Positions 53,750 through 63,937 of a stretch of DNA of 64,000 nt are shown here, in pieces. The notes under the pieces are model-generated. The model searched no databases. It worked only from the letters and a program-made list of their open reading frames with translations, and had not been told where the DNA came from. The stretch is from Brachyhypopomus gauderio. Its lineage: Eukaryota > Chordata > Actinopteri > Gymnotiformes > Hypopomidae. The stretch spans positions 62,001-126,000 of the forward strand of contig NW_027506915.1 of the NCBI RefSeq assembly GCF_052324685.1, in the 5' to 3' direction. Numbering within the stretch: the stretch's first letter is position 1; each line of letters starts with the position of its first letter. A program made the translations under genes and the position numbers.

Positions 53750-53822
53750 GCCTGGATAGCTCAGTCGGTAGAGCATCAGACTTTTAATCTGAGGGTCCAG
53801 GGTTCAAGTCCCTGTTCAGGCG
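53750..53822 (+). tRNA. tRNA-Lys-TTT: tRNA-Lys(TTT)
   Basis: Unit 56, consensus. Confidence 0.97.
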
Positions 53823-54294
53823 TTGAACTTTACATGACCGTCAGCTCTTGAGCACCGTTCACTCATCGTCAGGCAGACTTTTGGATTAAGCTGAACTTCC
53901 AGCTTTACATCTGCCTACCTGTGACTTCCTTGTCATTAATTATTTTGTCTATGTCCTTGTTAATGATGACAAAAAAAACAACAATTAAAGCCACTCAGCC
54001 TTTCCTTTCTCTCTCTCTCTATGTGACATCACAATAGATTTTCTCAAAAAGCAATTCAAATTGTTCTAACCATTGGTGGGACCAACCCGTGGCCTTTTAC
54101 CATCCACGTGTCCAAAATGCAGTACGCATGCCAATGTTGTTAACAGACATACGTGTTGGTAGCTCTACATGTCCAACTGGTACAGTGTGAGGTTTCCTCT
54201 TTGGTGGACCTTAAAGAGTTGAAAAAGCCACAACCGAACTGGTATCTTTGTCAACGTCCTTGTTTCTGGATCTATGCTGCATGTGCGTCAGAAT

Positions 54295-54381
54295 CCTTCG
54301 GTAGCTCAGATGGTAGAGCGGAGGACTGTAGAGGTTAAAGCAGCAATCCTTAGGCCACCGGTTCAAATCCGGTTCGAAGGA
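54295..54381 (+). tRNA. tRNA-Tyr-GTA: tRNA-Tyr(GTA)
   Basis: Unit 56, consensus. Confidence 0.97.
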
Positions 54382-54443
54382 AGCTTCTTTTTTTCCAGGA
54401 TATTACTGCCTTTAATGTCATGATGAGCAAAAAGTTTTCTGTT

Positions 54444-54515
54444 TTCCCTGACCGGGAATCGAACCCGGGCCGCGGCGGTGAGAGCGCCGAATCCTAGCCA
54501 CTAGACCATCAGGGA
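54444..54515 (-). tRNA. tRNA-Glu-CTC: tRNA-Glu(CTC)
   Basis: Unit 57, G40. Confidence 0.97.
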
Positions 54516-54719
54516 CAGCGATGTTATGCTAATGGATGAAGGCTTTTACATGAGTTCTGGCTGGCCGTTATTCATGAGTGAAGAAAGACCAGAATGTGGG
54601 TTATTCGTGACCACACCAGAACATGTGGACCTTTTTGTGTCAAGACTGTCAAATGCTTCCCATGTCAGAGGTCAAGAATATCTGGACATGTTCTGAATCA
54701 CAGAGCAAGGCTAAACGTA

Positions 54720-54792
54720 GCCTGGATAGCTCAGTCGGTAGAGCATCAGACTTTTAATCTGAGGGTCCAGGGTTCAAGTCCCTGTTCAGGCG
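54720..54792 (+). tRNA. tRNA-Lys-TTT: tRNA-Lys(TTT)
   Basis: Unit 57, consensus. Confidence 0.97.
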
Positions 54793-55264
54793 TTGAACTT
54801 TACATGACCGTCAGCTCTTGAGCACCGTTCACTCATCGTCAGGCAGACTTTTGGATTAAGCTGAACTTCCAGCTTTACATCTGCCTACCTGTGACTTCCT
54901 TGTCATTAATTATTTTGTCTATGTCCTTGTTAATGATGAAAAAAAAAACACCAATTAAAGCCACTCAGCCTTTCCTTTCTCTCTCTCTCTATGTGACATC
55001 ACAATAGATTTTCTCAAAAAGCAATTCAAATTGTTCTAACCATTGGTGGGACCAACCCGTGGCCTTTTACCATCCACGTGTCCAAAATGCAGTACGCATG
55101 CCAATGTTGTTAACAGACATACGTGTTGGTAGCTCTACATGTCCAACTGGTACAGTGTGAGGTTTCCTCTTTGGTGGACCTTAAAGAGTTGAAAAAGCCA
55201 CAACCGAACTGGTATCTTTGTCAACGTCCTTGTTTCTGGATCTATGCTGCATGTGCGTCAGAAT

Positions 55265-55351
55265 CCTTCGGTAGCTCAGATGGTAGAGCGGAGGACTGTA
55301 GAGGTTAAAGCAGCAATCCTTAGGCCACCGGTTCAAATCCGGTTCGAAGGA
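55265..55351 (+). tRNA. tRNA-Tyr-GTA: tRNA-Tyr(GTA)
   Basis: Unit 57, G15 normal; T8 follows. Confidence 0.97.
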
Positions 55352-55414
55352 AGCTTCTTTTTTTTCCAGGATATTACTGCCCTTAATGTCATGATGAGCA
55401 AAAAGTTTTCTGTT

Positions 55415-55486
55415 TTCCCTGACCGGGAATCGAACCCGGGCCACGGCGGTGAGAGCGCCGAATCCTAGCCACTAGACCATCAGGGA
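55415..55486 (-). tRNA. tRNA-Glu-CTC: tRNA-Glu(CTC), U44 (W)
   Basis: Unit 58, cassette W. Confidence 0.95.
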
Positions 55487-55690
55487 CAGCTATGTTATGC
55501 TAATGAATGAAGACTTTTACATGAGTTCTGGCTGGCCGTTATTCATGAGTGAAGAAAGACCAGAATGTGGGTTATTCGTGACCACACCAGAACATGTGGA
55601 CCTTTTTGTGTCAAGACTGTCAAATGCTTCCCATGTCAGAGGTCAAGAATATCTGGACATGTTCTGAATCACAGAGCAAGGCTAAACGTA

Positions 55691-55763
55691 GCCTGGATAG
55701 CTCAGTCGGTAGAGCATCAGACTTTTAATCTGAGGGTCCAGGGTTCAAGTCCCTGTTCAGGCG
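55691..55763 (+). tRNA. tRNA-Lys-TTT: tRNA-Lys(TTT)
   Basis: Unit 58, cassette W. Confidence 0.97.
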
Positions 55764-56235
55764 TTGAACTTTACATGACCGTCAGCTCTTGAGCACCGTT
55801 CAGTCATCGTCAGGCAGGCTTTTGGATTAAGCTGAACTTCCAGCTTTACGTCTGCCTACCTGTGATTTCCTTGTCATTAATTATTTTGTCTATGTCCTTG
55901 TTAATGATGACAAAAAAAACAACAATTAAAGCCACTCAGCCTTTCCTTTCTCTCTCTCTCTATGTGACATCACAATAGATTTTCTCAAAAAGCAATTCAA
56001 ATTGTTCTAACCATTGGTGGGACCAACCCGTGGCCTTTTACCATCCACGTGTCCAAAATGCAGTACGCATGCCAATGTTGTTAACAGACATACGTGTTGG
56101 TAGCTCTACATGTCCAACTGGTACAGTGTGAGGTTTCCTCTTTGGTGGACCTTAAAGAGTTGAAAAAGCCACAACCGAACTGGTATCTTTGTCAACGTCC
56201 TTGTTTCTGGATCTATGCTGCATGTGCGTCAGAAT

Positions 56236-56322
56236 CCTTCGGTAGCTCAGATGGTAGAGCGGAGGACTGTAGAGGTTAAAGCAGCAATCCTTAGGCCACC
56301 GGTTCAAATCCGGTTCGAAGGA
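56236..56322 (+). tRNA. tRNA-Tyr-GTA: tRNA-Tyr(GTA)
   Basis: Unit 58, consensus. Confidence 0.97.
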
Positions 56323-56384
56323 AGCTTCTTTTTTTCCAGGATATTACTGCCTTTAATGTCATGATGAGCAAAAAGTTTTCTGTT

Positions 56385-56456
56385 TTCCCTGACCGGGAAT
56401 CGAACCCAGGCCGCGGCGGTGAGAGCGCCGAATCCTAGCCACTAGACCATCAGGGA
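56385..56456 (-). tRNA. tRNA-Glu-CTC: tRNA-Glu(CTC), T50
   Basis: Unit 59, U50-G64 wobble form; again directly after a W unit. Confidence 0.94.
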
Positions 56457-56660
56457 CAGCGATGTTATGCTAATGGATGAAGGCTTTTACATGAGTTCTG
56501 GCTGGCCGTTATTCATGAGTGAAGAAAGACCAGAATGTGGGTTATTCGTGACCACACCAGAACATGTGGACCTTTTTGTGTCAAGACTGTCAAATGCTTC
56601 CCATGTCAGAGGTCAAGAATATCTGGACATGTTCTGAATCACAGAGCAAGGCTAAACGTA

Positions 56661-56733
56661 GCCTGGATAGCTCAGTCGGTAGAGCATCAGACTTTTAATC
56701 TGAGGGTCCAGGGTTCAAGTCCCTGTTCAGGTG
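56661..56733 (+). tRNA. tRNA-Lys-TTT: tRNA-Lys(TTT), T72
   Basis: Unit 59. C72 is T (56732), so the first acceptor pair is G1-U72, the pair that in E. coli tRNA-Ala marks identity (there at 3-70). Effect here unknown. Confidence 0.93.
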
Positions 56734-57206
56734 TTGAACTTTACATGACCGTCAGCTCTTGAGCACCGTTCACTCATCGTCAGGCAGACTTTTGGATTAA
56801 GCTGAACTTCCAGCTTTACATCTGCCTACCTGTGACTTCCTTGTCATTAATTATTTTGTCTATGTCCTTGTTAATGATGAAAAAAAAACACCAATTAAAG
56901 CCACTCAGCCTTTCCTTTCTCTCTCTCTCTCTATGTGACATCACAATAGATTTTCTCAAAAAGCAATTCAAATTGTTCTAACCATTGGTGGGACCAACCC
57001 GTGGCCTTTTACCATCCACGTGTCCAAAATGCAGTACGCATGCCAATGTTGTTAACAGACATACGTGTTGGTAGCTCTACATGTCCAACTGGTACAGTGT
57101 GAGGTTTCCTCTTTGGTGGACCTTAAAGAGTTGAAAAAGCCACAACCGAACTGGTATCTTTGTCAACGTCCTTGTTTCTGGATCTATGCTGCATGTGCGT
57201 CAGAAT

Positions 57207-57293
57207 CCTTCGGTAGCTCAGATGGTAGAGCGGAGGACTGTAGAGGTTAAAGCAGCAATCCTTAGGCCACCGGTTCAAATCCGGTTCGAAGGA
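57207..57293 (+). tRNA. tRNA-Tyr-GTA: tRNA-Tyr(GTA)
   Basis: Unit 59, consensus; (CT)7 spacer upstream. Confidence 0.97.
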
Positions 57294-57355
57294 AGCTTCT
57301 TTTTTTCCAGGATATTACTGCCTTTAATGTCATGATGAGCAAAAAGTTTTCTGTT

Positions 57356-57427
57356 TTCCCTGACCGGGAATCGAACCCGGGCCGCGGCGGTGAGAGCGCC
57401 GAATCCTAGCCACTAGACCATCAGGGA
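57356..57427 (-). tRNA. tRNA-Glu-CTC: tRNA-Glu(CTC)
   Basis: Unit 60, G40. Confidence 0.97.
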
Positions 57428-57631
57428 CAGCGATGTTATGCTAATGGATGAAGGCTTTTACATGAGTTCTGGCTGGCCGTTATTCATGAGTGAAGAAAGA
57501 CCAGAATGTGGGTTATTCGTGACCACACCAGAACATGTGGACCTTTTTGTGTCAAGACTGTCAAATGCTTCCCATGTCAGAGGTCAAGAATATCTGGACA
57601 TGTTCTGAATCACAGAGCAAGGCTAAACGTA

Positions 57632-57704
57632 GCCTGGATAGCTCAGTCGGTAGAGCATCAGACTTTTAATCTGAGGGTCCAGGGTTCAAGTCCCTGTTCA
57701 GGCG
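57632..57704 (+). tRNA. tRNA-Lys-TTT: tRNA-Lys(TTT)
   Basis: Unit 60; the second base of the trailer is A for T. Confidence 0.97.
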
Positions 57705-58176
57705 TAGAACTTTACATGACCGTCAGCTCTTGAGCACCGTTCACTCATCGTCAGGCAGGCTTTTGGATTAAGCTGAACTTCCAGCTTTACGTCTGCCTAC
57801 CTGTGACTTCCTTGTCATTAATTATTTTGTCTATGTCCTTGTTAATGATGACAAAAAAAACAACAATTAAAGCCACTCAGCCTTTCCTTTCTCTCTCTCT
57901 CTATGTGACATCACAATAGATTTTCTCAAAAAGCAATTCAAATTGTTCTAACCATTGGTGGGACCAACCCGTGGCCTTTTACCATCCACGTGTCCAAAAT
58001 GCAGTACGCATGCCAATGTTGTTAACAGACATACGTGTTGGTAGCTCTACATGTCCAACTGGTACAGTGTGAGGTTTCCTCTTTGGTGGACCTTAAAGAG
58101 TTGAAAAAGCCACAACCGAACTGGTATCTTTGTCAACGTCCTTGTTTCTGGATCTATGCTGCATGTGCGTCAGAAT

Positions 58177-58263
58177 CCTTCGGTAGCTCAGATGGTAGAG
58201 CGGAGGACTGTAGAGGTTAAAGCAGCAATCCTTAGGCCACCGGTTCAAATCCGGTTCGAAGGA
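58177..58263 (+). tRNA. tRNA-Tyr-GTA: tRNA-Tyr(GTA)
   Basis: Unit 60, consensus. Confidence 0.97.
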
Positions 58264-58325
58264 AGCTTCTTTTTTTCCAGGATATTACTGCCTTTAATGT
58301 CATGATGAGCAAAAAGTTTTCTGTT

Positions 58326-58397
58326 TTCCCTGACCGGGAATCGAACCCGGGCCGCGGCGGTGAGAGCGCCGAATCCTAGCCACTAGACCATCAGGGA
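58326..58397 (-). tRNA. tRNA-Glu-CTC: tRNA-Glu(CTC)
   Basis: Unit 61, G40. Confidence 0.97.
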
Positions 58398-58601
58398 CAG
58401 CGATGTTATGCTAATGGATGAAGGCTTTTACATGAGTTCTGGCTGGCCGTTATTCATGAGTGAAGAAAGACCAGAATGTGGGTTATTCGTGACCACACCA
58501 GAACATGTGGACCTTTTTGTGTCAAGACTGTCAAATGCTTCCCATGTCAGAGGTCAAGAATATCTGGACATGTTCTGAATCACAGAGCAAGGCTAAACGT
58601 A

Positions 58602-58674
58602 GCCTGGATAGCTCAGTCGGTAGAGCATCAGACTTTTAATCTGAGGGTCCAGGGTTCAAGTCCCTGTTCAGGCG
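58602..58674 (+). tRNA. tRNA-Lys-TTT: tRNA-Lys(TTT)
   Basis: Unit 61, consensus. Confidence 0.97.
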
Positions 58675-59145
58675 TTGAACTTTACATGACCGTCAGCTCT
58701 TGAGCACCGTTCACTCATCGTCAGGCAGACTTTTGGATTAAGCTGAACTTCCAGCTTTACATCTGCCTACCTGTGACTTCCTTGTCATTAATTATTTTGT
58801 CTATGTCCTTGTTAATGATGAAAAAAAAACACCAATTAAAGCCACTCAGCCTTTCCTTTCTCTCTCTCTCTATGTGACATCACAATAGATTTTCTCAAAA
58901 AGCAATTCAAATTGTTCTAACCATTGGTGGGACCAACCCGTGGCCTTTTACCATCCACGTGTCCAAAATGCAGTACGCATGCCAATGTTGTTAACAGACA
59001 TACGTGTTGGTAGCTCTACATGTCCAACTGGTACAGTGTGAGGTTTCCTCTTTGGTGGACCTTAAAGAGTTGAAAAAGCCACAACCGAACTGGTATCTTT
59101 GTCAACGTCCTTGTTTCTGGATCTATGCTGCATGTGCGTCAGAAT

Positions 59146-59232
59146 CCTTCGGTAGCTCAGATGGTAGAGCGGAGGACTGTAGAGGTTAAAGCAGCAATCC
59201 TTAGGCCACCGGTTCAAATCCGGTTCGAAGGA
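59146..59232 (+). tRNA. tRNA-Tyr-GTA: tRNA-Tyr(GTA)
   Basis: Unit 61, G15 normal; T8 follows. Confidence 0.97.
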
Positions 59233-59295
59233 AGCTTCTTTTTTTTCCAGGATATTACTGCCCTTAATGTCATGATGAGCAAAAAGTTTTCTGTT

Positions 59296-59367
59296 TTCCC
59301 TGACCGGGAATCGAACCCGGGCCGCGGCGGTGAGAGCGCCGAATCCTAGCCACTAGACCATCAGGGA
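59296..59367 (-). tRNA. tRNA-Glu-CTC: tRNA-Glu(CTC)
   Basis: Unit 62. Lies in a W cassette but has the common C44. Confidence 0.97.
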
Positions 59368-59571
59368 CAGCTATGTTATGCTAATGAATGAAGACTTTTA
59401 CATGAGTTCTGGCTGGCCGTTATTCATGAGTGAAGAAAGACCAGAATGTGGGTTATTCGTGACCACACCAGAACATGTGGACCTTTTTGTGTCAAGACTG
59501 TCAAATGCTTCCCATGTCAGAGGTCAAGAATATCTGGACATGTTCTGAATCACAGAGTAAGGCTAAACGTA

Positions 59572-59644
59572 GCCTGGATAGCTCAGTCGGTAGAGCATCA
59601 GACTTTTAATCTGAGGGTCCAGGGTTCAAGTCCCTGTTCAGGCG
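59572..59644 (+). tRNA. tRNA-Lys-TTT: tRNA-Lys(TTT)
   Basis: Unit 62; leader has 'gagtaagg'. Confidence 0.97.
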
Positions 59645-60116
59645 TTGAACTTTACATGACCGTCAGCTCTTGAGCACCGTTCAGTCATCGTCAGGCAGGC
59701 TTTTGGATTAAGCTGAACTTCCAGCTTTACGTCTGCCTACCTGTGATTTCCTTGTCATTAATTATTTTGTCTATGTCCTTGTTAATGATGACAAAAAAAA
59801 CAACAATTAAAGCCACTCAGCCTTTCCTTTCTCTCTCTCTCTATGTGACATCACAATAGATTTTCTCAAAAAGCAATTCAAATTGTTCTAACCATTGGTG
59901 GGACCAACCCGTGGCCTTTTACCATCCACGTGTCCAAAATGCAGTACGCATGCCAATGTTGTTAACAGACATACATGTTGGTAGCTCTACATGTCCAACT
60001 GGTACAGTGTGAGGTTTCCTCTTTGGTGGACCTTAAAGAGTTGAAAAAGCCACAACCGAACTGGTATCTTTGTCAACGTCCTTGTTTCTGGATCTATGCT
60101 GCATGTGCGTCAGAAT

Positions 60117-60203
60117 CCTTCGGTAGCTCAGATGGTAGAGCGGAGGACTGTAGAGGTTAAAGCAGCAATCCTTAGGCCACCGGTTCAAATCCGGTTCGAA
60201 GGA
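60117..60203 (+). tRNA. tRNA-Tyr-GTA: tRNA-Tyr(GTA)
   Basis: Unit 62; upstream 'acatacatg' for 'acatacgtg'. Confidence 0.97.
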
Positions 60204-60265
60204 AGCTTCTTTTTTTCCAGGATATTACTGCCTTTAATGTCATGATGAGCAAAAAGTTTTCTGTT

Positions 60266-60337
60266 TTCCCTGACCGGGAATCGAACCCAGGCCGCGGCGG
60301 TGAGAGCGCCGAATCCTAGCCACTAGACCATCAGGGA
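60266..60337 (-). tRNA. tRNA-Glu-CTC: tRNA-Glu(CTC), T50
   Basis: Unit 63, U50-G64 wobble form. Confidence 0.94.
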
Positions 60338-60541
60338 CAGCGATGTTATGCTAATGGATGAAGGCTTTTACATGAGTTCTGGCTGGCCGTTATTCATGAG
60401 TGAAGAAAGACCAGAATGTGGGTTATTCGTGACCACACCAGAACATGTGGACCTTTTTGTGTCAAGACTGTCAAATGCTTCCCATGTCAGAGGTCAAGAA
60501 TATCTGGACATGTTCTGAATCACAGAGCAAGGCTAAACGTA

Positions 60542-60614
60542 GCCTGGATAGCTCAGTCGGTAGAGCATCAGACTTTTAATCTGAGGGTCCAGGGTTCAAG
60601 TCCCTGTTCAGGCG
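60542..60614 (+). tRNA. tRNA-Lys-TTT: tRNA-Lys(TTT)
   Basis: Unit 63; followed by a partial W tract. Confidence 0.97.
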
Positions 60615-60653
60615 TTGAACTTTACATGACCGTCAGCTCTTGAGCACCGTTCA

Positions 60654-60717
60654 GTCATCGTCAGGCAGGCTTTTGGATTAAGCTGAACTTCCAGCTTTAC
60701 GTCTGCCTACCTGTGAT
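60654..60717. repeat. Partial W tract in unit 63
   Basis: As in unit 28, only the right-hand W markers are present. The Glu gene left of it has the 'cccagg' form (T50). Confidence 0.75.
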
Positions 60718-61086
60718 TTCCTTGTCATTAATTATTTTGTCTATGTCCTTGTTAATGATGACAAAAAAAACAACAATTAAAGCCACTCAGCCTTTCCTTT
60801 CTCTCTCTCTCTATGTGACATCACAATAGATTTTCTCAAAAAGCAATTCAAATTGTTCTAACCATTGGTGGGACCAACCCGTGGCCTTTTACCATCCACG
60901 TGTCCAAAATGCAGTACGCATGCCAATGTTGTTAACAGACATACGTGTTGGTAGCTCTACATGTCCAACTGGTACAGTGTGAGGTTTCCTCTTTGGTGGA
61001 CCTTAAAGAGTTGAAAAAGCCACAACCGAACTGGTATCTTTGTCAACGTCCTTGTTTCTGGATCTATGCTGCATGTGCGTCAGAAT

Positions 61087-61173
61087 CCTTCGGTAGCTCA
61101 GATGGTAGAGCGGAGGACTGTAGAGGTTAAAGCAGCAATCCTTAGGCCACCGGTTCAAATCCGGTTCGAAGGA
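61087..61173 (+). tRNA. tRNA-Tyr-GTA: tRNA-Tyr(GTA)
   Basis: Unit 63, consensus. Confidence 0.97.
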
Positions 61174-61235
61174 AGCTTCTTTTTTTCCAGGATATTACTG
61201 CCTTTAATGTCATGATGAGCAAAAAGTTTTCTGTT

Positions 61236-61307
61236 TTCCCTGACCGGGAATCGAACCCAGGCCGCGGCGGTGAGAGCGCCGAATCCTAGCCACTAGACCA
61301 TCAGGGA
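61236..61307 (-). tRNA. tRNA-Glu-CTC: tRNA-Glu(CTC), T50
   Basis: Unit 64, wobble form; two such units in a row. Confidence 0.94.
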
Positions 61308-61511
61308 CAGCGATGTTATGCTAATGGATGAAGGCTTTTACATGAGTTCTGGCTGGCCGTTATTCATGAGTGAAGAAAGACCAGAATGTGGGTTATTCGT
61401 GACCACACCAGAACATGTGGACCTTTTTGTGTCAAGACTGTCAAATGCTTCCCATGTCAGAGGTCAAGAATATCTGGACATGTTCTGAATCACAGAGCAA
61501 GGCTAAACGTA

Positions 61512-61584
61512 GCCTGGATAGCTCAGTCGGTAGAGCATCAGACTTTTAATCTGAGGGTCCAGGGTTCAAGTCCCTGTTCAGGCG
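61512..61584 (+). tRNA. tRNA-Lys-TTT: tRNA-Lys(TTT)
   Basis: Unit 64; spacer combines the 'gac' A-run start with the 'cacc' end, a mix of both A-run forms. Confidence 0.97.
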
Positions 61585-62056
61585 TTGAACTTTACATGAC
61601 CGTCAGCTCTTGAGCACCGTTCACTCATCGTCAGGCAGGCTTTTGGATTAAGCTGAACTTCCAGCTTTACGTCTGCCTACCTGTGACTTCCTTGTCATTA
61701 ATTATTTTGTCTATGTCCTTGTTAATGATGACAAAAAAAACACCAATTAAAGCCACTCAGCCTTTCCTTTCTCTCTCTCTCTATGTGACATCACAATAGA
61801 TTTTCTCAAAAAGCAATTCAAATTGTTCTAACCATTGGTGGGACCAACCCGTGGCCTTTTACCATCCACGTGTCCAAAATGCAGTACGCATGCCAATGTT
61901 GTTAACAGACATACGTGTTGGTAGCTCTACATGTCCAACTGGTACAGTGTGAGGTTTCCTCTTTGGTGGACCTTAAAGAGTTGAAAAAGCCACAACCGAA
62001 CTGGTATCTTTGTCAACGTCCTTGTTTCTGGATCTATGCTGCATGTGCGTCAGAAT

Positions 62057-62143
62057 CCTTCGGTAGCTCAGATGGTAGAGCGGAGGACTGTAGAGGTTAA
62101 AGCAGCAATCCTTAGGCCACCGGTTCAAATCCGGTTCGAAGGA
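62057..62143 (+). tRNA. tRNA-Tyr-GTA: tRNA-Tyr(GTA)
   Basis: Unit 64, consensus. Confidence 0.97.
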
Positions 62144-62205
62144 AGCTTCTTTTTTTCCAGGATATTACTGCCTTTAATGTCATGATGGGCAAAAAGTTTT
62201 CTGTT

Positions 62206-62277
62206 TTCCCTGACCGGGAATCGAACCCGGGCCGCGGCGGTGAGAGCGCCGAATCCTAGCCACTAGACCATCAGGGA
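62206..62277 (-). tRNA. tRNA-Glu-CTC: tRNA-Glu(CTC)
   Basis: Unit 65, G40; trailer reads 'gatgggcaaaaag', T5 intact. Confidence 0.97.
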
Positions 62278-62481
62278 CAGCGATGTTATGCTAATGGATG
62301 AAGGCCTTTACATGAGTTCTGGCTGGCCGTTATTCATGAGTGAAGAAAGACCAGAATGTGGGTTATTCGTGACCACACCAGAACATGTGGACCTTTTTGT
62401 GTCAAGACTGTCAAATGCTTCCCATGTCAGAGGTCAAGAATATCTGGACATGTTCTGAATCACAGAGCAAGGCTAAACGTA

Positions 62482-62554
62482 GCCTGGATAGCTCAGTCGG
62501 TAGAGCATCATACTTTTAATCTGAGGGTCCAGGGTTCAAGTCCCTGTTCAGGCG
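62482..62554 (+). tRNA. tRNA-Lys-TTT: tRNA-Lys(TTT), T30
   Basis: Unit 65. G30 is T (62511), giving a U30-C40 mismatch in the anticodon stem. The downstream T4 is also broken ('gactattgg'). Confidence 0.88.
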
Positions 62555-63026
62555 TTGAACTTTACATGACCGTCAGCTCTTGAGCACCGTTCACTCATCG
62601 TCAGGCAGACTATTGGATTAAGCTGAACTTCCAGCTTTACATCTGCCTACCTGTGACTTCCTTGTCATTAATTATTTTGTCTATGTCCTTGTTAATGATG
62701 AAAAAAAAAACACCAATTAAAGCCACTCAGCCTTTCCTTTCTCTCTCTCTCTATGTGACATCACAATAGATTTTCTCAAAAAGCAATTCAAATTGTTCTA
62801 ACCATTGGTGGGACCAACCCGTGGCCTTTTACCATCCACGTGTCCAAAATGCAGTACGCATGCCAATGTTGTTAACAGACATACGTGTTGGTAGCTCTAC
62901 ATGTCCAACTGGTACAGTGTGAGGTTTCCTCTTTGGTGGACCTTAAAGAGTTGAAAAAGCCACAACCGAACTGGTATCTTTGTCAACGTCCTTGTTTCTG
63001 GATCTATGCTGCATGTGCGTCAGAAT

Positions 63027-63113
63027 CCTTCGGTAGCTCAGATGGTAGAGCGGAGGACTGTAGAGGTTAAAGCAGCAATCCTTAGGCCACCGGTTCAAAT
63101 CCGGTTCGAAGGA
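63027..63113 (+). tRNA. tRNA-Tyr-GTA: tRNA-Tyr(GTA)
   Basis: Unit 65; T8 follows, but the next unit is not otherwise W type. Confidence 0.97.
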
Positions 63114-63176
63114 AGCTTCTTTTTTTTCCAGGATATTACTGCCTTTAATGTCATGATGAGCAAAAAGTTTTCTGTT

Positions 63177-63248
63177 TTCCCTGACCGGGAATCGAACCCG
63201 GGCCGCGGCGGTGAGAGCGCCGAATCCTAGCCACTAGACCATCAGGGA
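63177..63248 (-). tRNA. tRNA-Glu-CTC: tRNA-Glu(CTC)
   Basis: Unit 66, G40; flank 'aaggcc' shared with unit 65. Confidence 0.97.
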
Positions 63249-63452
63249 CAGCGATGTTATGCTAATGGATGAAGGCCTTTACATGAGTTCTGGCTGGCCG
63301 TTATTCATGAGTGAAGAAAGACCAGAATGTGGGTTATTCGTGACCACACCAGAACATGTGGACCTTTTTGTGTCAAGACTGTCAAATGCTTCCCATGTCA
63401 GAGGTCAAGAATATCTGGACATGTTCTGAATCACAGAGCAAGGCTAAACGTA

Positions 63453-63525
63453 GCCTGGATAGCTCAGTCGGTAGAGCATCAGACTTTTAATCTGAGGGTC
63501 CAGGGTTCAAGTCCCTGTTCAGGCG
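63453..63525 (+). tRNA. tRNA-Lys-TTT: tRNA-Lys(TTT)
   Basis: Unit 66, consensus gene; the deletion begins about 24 bases downstream, and the next T4 is at 63585-63588. Confidence 0.97.
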
Positions 63526-63548
63526 TTGAACTTTACATGACCGTCAGC

Positions 63549-63551
63549 TTG
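63549..63551. other. Net 61-bp deletion junction in unit 66
   Basis: After 'gtcagct' the sequence jumps to 'gtctgcc' with one extra T. The parent unit has 62 bases between these points (485-546 in unit 1). The lost bases include the first T4 downstream of tRNA-Lys. The A-run of the same unit is one base longer than usual. Confidence 0.85.
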
Positions 63552-63937
63552 TCTGCCTACCTGTGACTTCCTTGTCATTAATTATTTTGTCTATGTCCTT
63601 GTTAATGATGACAAAAAAAAACACCAATTAAAGCCACTCAGCCTTTCCTTTCTCTCTCTCTCTATGTGACATCACAATAGATTTTCTCAAAAAGCAATTC
63701 AAATTGTTCTAACCATTGGTGGGACCAACCCGTGGCCTTTTACCATCCACGTGTCCAAAATGCAGTACGCATGCCAATGTTGTTAACAGACATACGTGTT
63801 GGTAGCTCTACATGTCCAACTGGTACAGTGTGAGGTTTCCTCTTTGGTGGACCTTAAAGAGTTGAAAAAGCCACAACCGAACTGGTATCTTTGTCAACGT
63901 CCTTGTTTCTGGATCTACGCTGCATGTGCGTCAGAAT

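Larger units (their letters stand above)
55358..55866. repeat. Variant cassette W (unit 58)
   Basis: All W markers present; 4 units after the previous copy, with normal G15 in the preceding Tyr gene. Confidence 0.87.
59239..59747. repeat. Variant cassette W, mosaic (unit 62)
   Basis: Carries T8, 'gccctta', 'gctatg', 'aatgaatgaagac', 'cagtcat' and 'gatttcc', but the Glu position-44 mark is the common C. This points to a small conversion patch or a reversion inside the cassette. Confidence 0.82.
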
